5,277 bases of DNA from Tardiphaga sp. (GTDB lineage: Bacteria > Pseudomonadota > Alphaproteobacteria > Rhizobiales > Xanthobacteraceae), in NCBI GenBank assembly GCA_028290765.1, contig JAQGJF010000269.1:1-5277 (forward strand). The letters are read 5' to 3'. The stretch's first letter is position 1; every line of letters begins with the position of its first letter. Under the pieces are notes generated by a model. That model was given only the letters and a program-made list of their open reading frames with translations. It did no database searches and had not been told where the DNA came from. This document shows positions 1 through 5,277 of this stretch, one piece after another. The position numbers and the translations under genes are program-made.

Positions 1-2
1 TC

Positions 3-602
3 CAGCATGTGGACAATGCGCCGCCCACTCCCGTCGCTACCAACCCGGATGCCTTCGTCAAATGGACCAAAGCTCATCTCATCCAGGCGGTGAATCTTTA
101 CACCGCTTACCCCTTTGTGACCGCCAAGGAGATCAAAGCCCTGGCGTCGGCTGCGGACGTCAGTGGAGCCGGCGAACTGCATCCGTTTCTGGTGATCCTG
201 CCGATCAAGTCGTACCTCCATTTCCTTGCGGTACAGCTGATCCTGCGCGCGCGGGGCAGCGGGACCACGAAAGACCTGGATAAGGTCGGCACTCCGCACT
301 TCGCTCAATTCGTTCCCCTTGAGGACAACCAGATTGGCTTCTTCACGGTCTATGACGGCTCGTTCGACAAGTACATCGCCGATTTCACCAAGAGCATCGG
401 AGAGGTATTCGATCTCATCTTCAAGTTCACGAAGAACCCGCCGCCGTCACCTTGCCGAAAGTACCTTCAGGAGTTCATTGACTTTGCGGCGGGAGCACAC
501 CGCACTCCGATCGGCTTTTATCAGGCTTACCCCGGTCTATCGGTTCAGGACATCCATGCCCTGATCGCCGACAGCAAATCACCATTTGCCGCGGCCGGAT
601 AA
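3..602 (+). CDS. Uncharacterised protein of a peroxidase operon, probably 5'-truncated by the window edge
   Basis: I cannot assign a function. The first possible start is a GTG at 9, but the frame is open back to the window edge (Gln-His precede it) and no ribosome binding site is visible, so the true start probably lies upstream. Counting from that GTG gives 197 residues. Visible blocks are a hydrophobic stretch at about 58-79, a GTPHFAQF motif at 94-101, and YDGSFDKYIADF at 115-126. From memory, the pattern 'G-T-x-HFA-x-[FW] ... YDG-[ST]-x-x-x-Y-x-x-DF' belongs to an uncharacterised family met beside or fused to bacterial heme peroxidases; this is recollection, not a search. Two similar segments, YTAYPFVTAKEIKAL (31-45) and YQAYPGLSVQDIHAL (171-185), frame the protein. 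No signal peptide or clear membrane helix is seen. The stop lies 26 bases before the DyP peroxidase gene, so the two are probably co-transcribed and may act together. Confidence is high that it is coding, low on its role. Confidence 0.85.
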   Translation, partial: QHVDNAPPTPVATNPDAFVKWTKAHLIQAVNLYTAYPFVTAKEIKALASAADVSGAGELHPFLVILPIKSYLHFLAVQLILRARGSGTTKDLDKVGTPHFAQFVPLEDNQIGFFTVYDGSFDKYIADFTKSIGEVFDLIFKFTKNPPPSPCRKYLQEFIDFAAGAHRTPIGFYQAYPGLSVQDIHALIADSKSPFAAAG

Positions 603-616
603 GCGGGCGCGGGGGC

Positions 617-621
617 AGGAG
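617..621 (+). promoter_or_regulatory. Ribosome binding site for the DyP peroxidase gene
   Basis: AGGAG lies seven bases before a GTG codon at 629. This spacing supports the GTG as the real start of the peroxidase, even though no ATG is available nearby. Confidence 0.75.
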
Positions 622-628
622 CGATATC

Positions 629-2182
629 GTGGTTCAGGGCGATGCCACGCCGGCGAAGGCGAGCGAGAGCAGCGGGCTTTTCGGCCGGCTGTTCAGACGC
701 GGAGTGACATCGGAATCTCGTCCGAGCCCGAACGCAGCATTGGATCTCGCGGACATTCAGGGGTTTATCCTGCGCGGGTACAGCATGCCGCTGGTGCGGC
801 ATTTCCTGCTGACAGTGGGGGCTCCTGCTGAAGCCCGCAAGTTGCTCGGCCGGTTCGTCAGCGGCAACGAGTCCGACGCGCCGCAAATTACCACGGCCGA
901 AGACTGGCATGTCGGGTTCGAGCCGGGACCTGGCGATGATCCCGGCAGCGTGCCGCGTCGAAAGCCCGATTATTGCCTCAACCTCGGCATTACCTGGCCC
1001 GGGCTGGTCGCGCTCGAGATCAGGGATCGAATCCCCACGCTTTCATTCAAATCGTTTGGCGCCTTTGTAGCCGGCGCCGCTGAACGTGCGAAACTGGTCG
1101 GTGATACCGGCGAGAGCGATCCCCAGCACTGGATTGGCGGTTTCGGAGCCGGCGGCGATCACGTCCTGGTTACGCTGCACGCCCTGAATCCCGAAGCCAT
1201 GGCAGCCTATAGCGACCACCTCGGTGCGCTGTTTGTCGAAGGCGATGCCTTTCGGGAAATCTGGCGTGCCGACGGGATGGCGTTGATGGAAGTCAGGGAC
1301 GGTAAGTCGGTCCCCACCTTCAAGGTTCATTTCGGCTACACCGACGGCATCAGCATGACCACCATTCACGGTGGTCCGGAGCGATATCCGGCGGATCACC
1401 AGCAGCCTTGCGAACCCTGGCTGTTTGTGTTGCGGGACGACGCCGAGAATTACTTGATGCCGGAGCCTCGAGAGCTCGGGTTGAACGGCAGCTTTGCTGT
1501 CTTCAAGATGATCAGGACGGACGTCGTCGGCTTCGAGGAGTTTCTTCAGTCCAACAAGGATAAAATCGATCCCGAACGGCTCGCCGCCAAGATGTGTGGA
1601 AGATGGCGCAACGGCGTTCCGCTTGCATTGTCGCCGGATAGCGATAGCCCTGAGCGCGGATTGCCCCCCGACCAGCTCAATAATTTCGAATATGTGAATG
1701 CGGATGGCTCGGGCGATCCCAGGGGCCTGTGCTGCCCTGTCGGCGCGCACATGCGTCGCATCAATCCACGCGGCCAGCCCGTTACGGGCCAGGGCCAACC
1801 CGGCGGGAGCAACAATACTCACCGCCTGATCCGCCGTGGCCTGCCATACGGGCCAGTCTATGATCCTGCCCAGCCATATGATGGCATCGAGCGCGGGTTG
1901 CTCGGTTATTTCATCAACTCGAGCATCGAGAACCAGTACGAGTTCGTGCTGGGACATTGGGTCAATGACAGCGAATTTGCGGGATCGGTGAGGCTCAATC
2001 CAAAGTCAAAGGATCCGATGATCGGGACGCAGGATCCGGCGGAAAGCATTTTCGTCATTCCCCAGAGCAATGGCGTCCCGATCAAGGTCGCGGGGTTTTC
2101 CAGCTTCGTGACGACACGAGCTGCTGCCTACTGCTTTCTGCCAAGCATTGCCGCGATCAAGTTCATCGCCAGGTTGGGATGA
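629..2182 (+). CDS. DyP-type (dye-decolorizing) heme peroxidase
   Basis: This 517-residue protein should be a heme b peroxidase that uses hydrogen peroxide to oxidise organic substrates. The DyP core begins near residue 40 (DLADIQGFILRGY). The family GxxDG motif is GYTDG at 236-240, with D239 as the distal catalytic aspartate. The proximal heme histidine is H374 in CPVGAHMRRINPRG (369-382). The distal arginine lies in IRRGLPYGP (401-409; R402 or R403). The C-terminal end (VTTRAAAYCFLPSIAAI) also fits the family. All catalytic residues are present, so the enzyme looks functional. Its length and the large loops between motifs fit the longer DyP classes (formerly C/D) better than the short B class. 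There is no Tat or Sec signal, so it is not an EfeB-type periplasmic enzyme, and no separate encapsulin-targeting tail is seen. It starts at GTG with an AGGAG site. It sits between an unknown gene and a catalase-like gene, probably in one operon. The natural substrate cannot be told from sequence. Confidence 0.96.
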   Translation: MVQGDATPAKASESSGLFGRLFRRGVTSESRPSPNAALDLADIQGFILRGYSMPLVRHFLLTVGAPAEARKLLGRFVSGNESDAPQITTAEDWHVGFEPGPGDDPGSVPRRKPDYCLNLGITWPGLVALEIRDRIPTLSFKSFGAFVAGAAERAKLVGDTGESDPQHWIGGFGAGGDHVLVTLHALNPEAMAAYSDHLGALFVEGDAFREIWRADGMALMEVRDGKSVPTFKVHFGYTDGISMTTIHGGPERYPADHQQPCEPWLFVLRDDAENYLMPEPRELGLNGSFAVFKMIRTDVVGFEEFLQSNKDKIDPERLAAKMCGRWRNGVPLALSPDSDSPERGLPPDQLNNFEYVNADGSGDPRGLCCPVGAHMRRINPRGQPVTGQGQPGGSNNTHRLIRRGLPYGPVYDPAQPYDGIERGLLGYFINSSIENQYEFVLGHWVNDSEFAGSVRLNPKSKDPMIGTQDPAESIFVIPQSNGVPIKVAGFSSFVTTRAAAYCFLPSIAAIKFIARLG

Positions 2183-2205
2183 ACGCCAGGATCCGGATTT
2201 CTCTT

Positions 2206-2211
2206 AGGAGG
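2206..2211 (+). promoter_or_regulatory. Ribosome binding site for the catalase-like gene
   Basis: A full AGGAGG lies five bases before the ATG at 2217. It is the strongest Shine-Dalgarno sequence in the window and fixes this start. It suggests efficient independent initiation within the operon. Confidence 0.85.
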
Positions 2212-2216
2212 CATCA

Positions 2217-3287
2217 ATGGTGTCCCTGACCAGATGGTTCGGAGTGACCGAGAGCGACGCTGATCGGAACCCAGCCCGCGAAAAGATCGATATCGAGGCG
2301 ATTACCGCGAAATCTCTTTTGATGCAGGCCAACGCTGCGGCAACCCAACACCGGCCGCTTTGTCGTGGGACCCATGCGAGCGGCATTTGCGTCCGCGCTC
2401 AATTTGAAATATTTGACCACAGCGTCGATCACGCGCCTGACTTGGCAACGCGGCTTGCGAAGGGGCTTTTTGCAAAGCCCGGCGTATATCCCACCGTGGT
2501 GCGGTTCGCGAATGCGGACGCAAACATCAATTCGGATTTCAAGCCGGATGTCAGGTCTTTGTCGTTCTCGGTCGACCTCACTCAAGGCGACATGGCTGGC
2601 ACAGGGCCTTGGCGCCAGGATTTCTCAATGCAGAATGCGACGACCCTGCCTATCAACGACTCTCCCGCATTTCTGGCCACCATCCAGGTGCTGACCGCGT
2701 CGAACCCGGTTGTCGGCCTGTGGTCGCTGCCCTTTAAAGACAAGTTGAAAGTGCTGCGAACGCTCGCGTTGGCGGAATTGCAGGCCCGACAGAAAATTCA
2801 GCCCTATCAGCAGCTCCGCTATTGGAGCACCGTTCCATTTCGCCACGGGCCGGACGATGTCGTGAAGTTTTCGGCCATACCGTCGCCGGACAATCCAGCC
2901 CGCCCTTTGCAGAAAAACAACCCAAGGGGCCTGCAGGACGAACTGGCTCGGCACATCGGGGAAGACAGCCAGTTGAGCTGGTTCGACTTTGCCGTTCAGT
3001 TTCTCGACACGAGCAAGATGACGTATTGGGGCCGGACGCGCGACGCCAATTTCTGGATCGAAAACGCGAGCGTGGAATGGAACGAGGCCGAGGCGCCGTT
3101 CCACAGGGTTGCGAGGCTTGTTCTGATGGGGGATTCGCAGTTGTCGTTGGAAGCGAGCGAGGCGATATATTTTGATGTCACGGGCAACTCTACACCCGAC
3201 AGCAGGCCCGTCGGCAGCATCAATCGCGCCCGCTGTCCCGCGGAAGTAGCCAGCAGAAAAGCACGAACGCCTGCACCAGGACAATAG
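2217..3287 (+). CDS. Catalase-family heme protein, y4iL-like
   Basis: This 356-residue protein is shorter than true catalases (about 480 residues or more) and belongs with the minimal catalase-like heme proteins, closest in my memory to Rhizobium y4iL. Recognisable parts are the distal histidine H53 in CRGTHASGICVRAQFEIF (49-66), VVRFAN (94-99), the heme-contact-like R113 in DVRSLSFSV, the distal asparagine N140 in QDFSMQNATTLPINDSPAF, YWSTVPFRHGPDDVVKFS (202-219), and the late block WIENASVEWNEAEAPFHRVARL (280-301). The C-terminal RPVGSINRAR (330-339) matches the family, but the following segment reads CPAEVAS, where relatives I recall have an R-x-V-Y-x-x-S-like segment with the axial heme tyrosine. 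Here that position is E343. Activity may therefore differ from catalase: related proteins act as peroxidases or on fatty acid hydroperoxides, as allene oxide synthases do. No signal peptide is seen, so it is probably cytoplasmic. It follows the DyP gene by 34 bases and is probably the last gene of the operon. Confidence 0.9.
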   Translation: MVSLTRWFGVTESDADRNPAREKIDIEAITAKSLLMQANAAATQHRPLCRGTHASGICVRAQFEIFDHSVDHAPDLATRLAKGLFAKPGVYPTVVRFANADANINSDFKPDVRSLSFSVDLTQGDMAGTGPWRQDFSMQNATTLPINDSPAFLATIQVLTASNPVVGLWSLPFKDKLKVLRTLALAELQARQKIQPYQQLRYWSTVPFRHGPDDVVKFSAIPSPDNPARPLQKNNPRGLQDELARHIGEDSQLSWFDFAVQFLDTSKMTYWGRTRDANFWIENASVEWNEAEAPFHRVARLVLMGDSQLSLEASEAIYFDVTGNSTPDSRPVGSINRARCPAEVASRKARTPAPGQ

Positions 3288-3315
3288 ATCAAGACAAAGC
3301 GGTTTCCGGACCTGT

Positions 3316-3337
3316 TGCGCCGAGACATCTCGACGCA
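3316..3337. terminator. Weak hairpin in the convergent gap, possible terminator
   Basis: TGCG and CGCA pair around an inner CGAG-ACAT-CTCG stem-loop, with one C-A mismatch between the two stems. It lies in the 65-base gap between the two convergent genes, where a terminator for either or both would be expected. No T-run follows on either strand, so intrinsic termination is uncertain. Confidence 0.35.
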
Positions 3338-3347
3338 CGAATTGCGG

Positions 3348-3362
3348 GAAGCTTAGTGCTTC
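3348..3362. repeat. Short perfect inverted repeat over the activator stop codon
   Basis: GAAGC-TTAGT-GCTTC forms a perfect five-base stem with a five-base loop that contains the - strand TAA stop codon of the sigma-54 activator gene. It may add to transcript ending with the neighbouring hairpin, or be chance; no T-run is present. Confidence 0.3.
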
Positions 3363-4960
3363 TGGACAAGCCCGAGCTTCTTGATACGAGATTCCAGCGT
3401 CGTCGGTTTGACGCCGAGTAGCTCCGCTGCTGCATTCGACCCACGAATACGCCAACGGCATCGTTCAAGGGCCCGGAAAATATGTTCGCGTTCGGCTTCT
3501 TCAAGTGTACCCGCCGTATTCGCGGTTTGCGGCCGCGATGTTGGATGGCCAAGCTTGATATGTAACGTCGAGCTTCGGGTGAGTATCATGGCGCGTTCGA
3601 TCACGTTGCGAAGTTCACGGATGTTGCCGGGCCATGGATAGGCCAGCAGAGCCGCCATCGAGTCGTCGGCGATCGCGTCGATCGCCTTGCCCATCGAGTT
3701 GCTGAATTCCTTGACGAAGGTCCATGACAGCAGAGGAATATCCTCACGGCGCTCGCGTAAGGGCGGCACCTCGACCGGGAACACATCAAGTCGATAGAAC
3801 AGATCTTGCCGAAACCGGCCCTCGCTGACGGCTTGCGCCAGCGGCCGGTTGGTCGCGGCGATTACGCGGGTGTCGACCTTTATCGTCCGCGAACCGCCCA
3901 ACCGTTCAAATTCACCTTCCTGAAGCACGCGCAACAGTTTCGGCTGCAACTCAAGTGGCAGTTCTCCGACCTCGTCAAGGAAGATGGTCGACCCGTCGGC
4001 GATCTCGAAGCGGCCGGCCTGCCGCGCCAGCGCTCCGGTAAAGGCGCCTTTCTCGCGACCGAATAACTCGGATTCAATCAGGGTCGCGGGGAGCGCAGCA
4101 CAGTTCACCTTGATCATGGGCCGGTCTTTCCGGGCGCTCGCATCATGGATGGCTTGCGCCAGCACCTCCTTGCCGGTTCCGGTTTCGCCGAGGAGCAGGA
4201 CGGTTGAGCCGGTCTGCGCAACTTGCCCGATTTCCTCCAGCACGCTCAGGAAGCGCGGTGACTTGCCCGTAAGCCCTTGTGGCGGTCTGATCTTTGCAAC
4301 GTCCTTGAGATAGGTGTTCTCGCGCTCGAGACGGTCCTTCAGGAGCTTGATCTCCGCCAAGGCGCTTAGAAGCTTTTCCTGCTCCCGCTTTCGCGCGATG
4401 GCATGCGCGAACACTTCGCCCACGAGCTTGAGCCGTGCAATCAAATCGTCCGGCCAGGCGCGCGTTTCACGGAACGCTGCAAAAGCTATGGCCCCGATGA
4501 TGCGGCCGCCAATGCGAAGCGGGATGCTTAAATGCGAGTGGAGGCCGGTCCGCACGAAATATTCAGCCTCGCCCACCGCTTCAGGCGGAAGATCCTCGGC
4601 AGGGTTTTGCACCTTGAATATCTCACCGGCCTGGAGCTTGGCGACAAACCACCCAAGCTGCGGAGGAAGCGGGCCTAACGGCGTGGTGTCGACACCTTCT
4701 ACGGCGGTAGAAGACAGAACAACCAGTGAGCCATCATCCTGGAATTCGGCAAAGGTGCTGCGATCGAACCCGAGAAACTGTCGAAGCAAGGCTTGGGCAA
4801 CTCGAATCTCGACCTCGACCTGCCCGAAAGGAACGTTGGCAAATCGCGCAGAGAGATCCGCGAGCATGCGCTCGAACGCCAGAAGTTCGTCAGCCGACGC
4901 ATCGCTTTTTGGCGCGGCATTGGCCTTCACCGATGTATTGAAAGGTTTTGCATCGGGCAT
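3353..4960 (-). CDS. Sigma-54-dependent transcriptional activator, GAF-AAA+-Fis HTH
   Basis: This is a bacterial enhancer-binding protein that uses ATP hydrolysis to open sigma-54 RNA polymerase promoters. From the ATG at 4960 it has 535 residues. A GAF sensor domain covers about 31-189, followed by a charged coiled-coil linker (about 189-222). The AAA+ domain has Walker A GETGTGKE (258-265, K264), the sigma-54-contact loop GAFTGA (305-310), Walker B with D329-E330, arginine fingers R384 and R390 in FRQDLFYRL, and sensor 2 WPGNIREL (443-450). A Fis-type helix-turn-helix lies at about 486-532. All motor residues are intact. Domain order resembles FhlA/NorR-type activators, with no receiver domain, so it should sense a small ligand or redox signal rather than phosphorylation. 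The frame extends to a GTG at 5002 (549 residues), but only the ATG has a plausible ribosome binding site. It is convergent with the peroxidase operon; control of that operon is plausible but unproven. Confidence 0.96.
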   Translation of the reverse strand: MPDAKPFNTSVKANAAPKSDASADELLAFERMLADLSARFANVPFGQVEVEIRVAQALLRQFLGFDRSTFAEFQDDGSLVVLSSTAVEGVDTTPLGPLPPQLGWFVAKLQAGEIFKVQNPAEDLPPEAVGEAEYFVRTGLHSHLSIPLRIGGRIIGAIAFAAFRETRAWPDDLIARLKLVGEVFAHAIARKREQEKLLSALAEIKLLKDRLERENTYLKDVAKIRPPQGLTGKSPRFLSVLEEIGQVAQTGSTVLLLGETGTGKEVLAQAIHDASARKDRPMIKVNCAALPATLIESELFGREKGAFTGALARQAGRFEIADGSTIFLDEVGELPLELQPKLLRVLQEGEFERLGGSRTIKVDTRVIAATNRPLAQAVSEGRFRQDLFYRLDVFPVEVPPLRERREDIPLLSWTFVKEFSNSMGKAIDAIADDSMAALLAYPWPGNIRELRNVIERAMILTRSSTLHIKLGHPTSRPQTANTAGTLEEAEREHIFRALERCRWRIRGSNAAAELLGVKPTTLESRIKKLGLVQKH

Positions 4961-4968
4961 TGGCGTCG

Positions 4969-4975
4969 CTTCTCC
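4969..4975 (-). promoter_or_regulatory. Probable ribosome binding site for the sigma-54 activator
   Basis: On the - strand, GGAGAAG ends eight bases before the ATG at 4960. The upstream in-frame GTG at 5002 has no purine-rich site before it, so this element favours the shorter protein. The spacing is slightly long if only GGAG pairs. Confidence 0.5.
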
Positions 4976-5002
4976 GATCGCGTCTCGAAAGACCGATCTC
5001 AC

Positions 5003-5244
5003 CTGGTGGATTGGGTCAACGCGAGCGGCTTTGATCTCCTGCCAATAGCTTTTGGTCCGATACCGGACATATTCTTATCGCACGTTACGGGAAGCGGACC
5101 TATGCAAAAAGCGCCCGTCGGGAAGGGAGGTCTCAAGCTGCCTTTCGATGGATTGTTACGACCGACGCCGGTGGCACAATACCCAGGTGTTGACTATGTC
5201 CCCGGGGCTGAACATCAAGTCGGACGATGACGTTGGTTGCGCCT
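5003..5244. other. Non-coding leader region upstream of the sigma-54 activator
   Basis: No convincing gene is seen here on either strand. A 42-codon + strand frame (5102-5230) has near-random third-position base use and no recognised similarity. The stretch should hold the activator promoter, but I found no clear -35/-10 or -24/-12 pair. It carries the GTCCG/CGGAC inverted repeats listed separately. Confidence 0.5.
5054..5100. repeat. Inverted repeat cluster GGTCCG / CGGAC / CGGACC, possible operator
   Basis: GTCCG (5055-5059) and CGGAC (5064-5068) form a perfect palindrome with a four-base spacer. A third copy, CGGACC (5095-5100), is the exact reverse complement of GGTCCG (5054-5059). The cluster lies 52-140 bases before the two candidate starts of the activator, where an autoregulatory site could be. 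The arms are short, so chance is possible. Confidence 0.3.
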
Positions 5245-5277
5245 TCACACCTGCGGCGCCACCAGATTCTCCACCTT
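5245..5277 (-). CDS. Possible 3' end of an upstream - strand gene (ten codons and stop)
   Basis: Reading in from the right edge on the - strand gives KVENLVAPQV followed by TGA at 5247-5245. Nine of the ten codons end in G or C, as in the real genes here, which favours coding sequence, but the stretch is too short to identify a family. If real, this gene would run in the same direction as the sigma-54 activator, about 240-285 bases ahead of it. Confidence 0.3.
   Translation of the reverse strand, partial: KVENLVAPQV

Noticed and set aside
629..700. Tat or Sec signal peptide on the DyP peroxidase
   Set aside because: The N-terminus is polar and has no hydrophobic core. The RR pair in LFRRGVTSES is not followed by a hydrophobic helix.
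1043..1957. A 304-codon open frame on the - strand opposite the DyP gene
   Set aside because: It is a shadow frame typical of GC-rich coding DNA. The + strand frame carries all the DyP catalytic motifs.
2135..2182. Encapsulin cargo-loading tail on the DyP peroxidase
   Set aside because: The C-terminus ends within the normal DyP fold with no extra Gly/Leu-rich extension, and no encapsulin gene is visible.
2599..2615. TGGCACAGGGCCTTGGC as a possible sigma-54 promoter
   Set aside because: The TTG part is one base out of register, the -12 GC is missing, and it lies inside the catalase-like coding region.
2625..3461. A 278-codon - strand open frame across the catalase-like gene and the activator end
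   Set aside because: It overlaps two well-supported genes, has no recognisable domain, and crosses the convergent gap.
4314..5048. A 244-codon + strand frame opposite the activator
   Set aside because: Its serine- and arginine-rich low-complexity translation is typical of an antisense frame to a GC-rich gene.
5171..5187. TGGCAC as a possible sigma-54 -24 element
   Set aside because: There is no GC or TTGC at the required -12 distance; the sequence after it reads AATACCCAGG.
5102..5230. A small + strand gene of 42 codons in the leader
   Set aside because: Third codon positions are near half GC, unlike the real genes here, the ribosome site is poor, and the product is not recognised.

Overview
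This window looks like a chromosomal accessory segment of an alphaproteobacterium, probably a Bradyrhizobium-type member of the Hyphomicrobiales. That placement is inferred from the moderately high GC content, the GC-rich third codon positions and the closest family resemblances I recall (a y4iL-like catalase relative and a GAF-containing sigma-54 activator). It is not a database result.

Layout. On the + strand, three closely spaced genes run from the left edge to 3287. The first is a roughly 200-residue protein of unknown function, probably cut at its 5' end (3-602). The second is a complete cytoplasmic DyP-type heme peroxidase (629-2182). The third is a y4iL-like catalase-family heme protein (2217-3287). 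The gaps are only 26 and 34 bases, and each downstream gene has a good Shine-Dalgarno sequence, so this is very probably one operon. A 65-base convergent gap with a weak hairpin follows. On the - strand, tail to tail with the operon, lies a sigma-54-dependent activator with GAF, AAA+ and Fis-type HTH domains (3353-4960, possibly starting at 5002). Behind its start is a non-coding stretch of about 240-285 bases that holds a small set of inverted repeats. At the right edge, the last ten codons of a possible further - strand gene can be seen.

How it may work. The two heme proteins suggest peroxide or organic (perhaps lipid) hydroperoxide chemistry. The first protein resembles, from memory, a poorly described family found near heme peroxidases and may be a partner. 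The neighbouring activator could control the operon, but the operon promoter is outside the window and no sigma-54 promoter was found inside it. The most notable oddity is that the catalase-like protein has glutamate where I expect the family's axial heme tyrosine.
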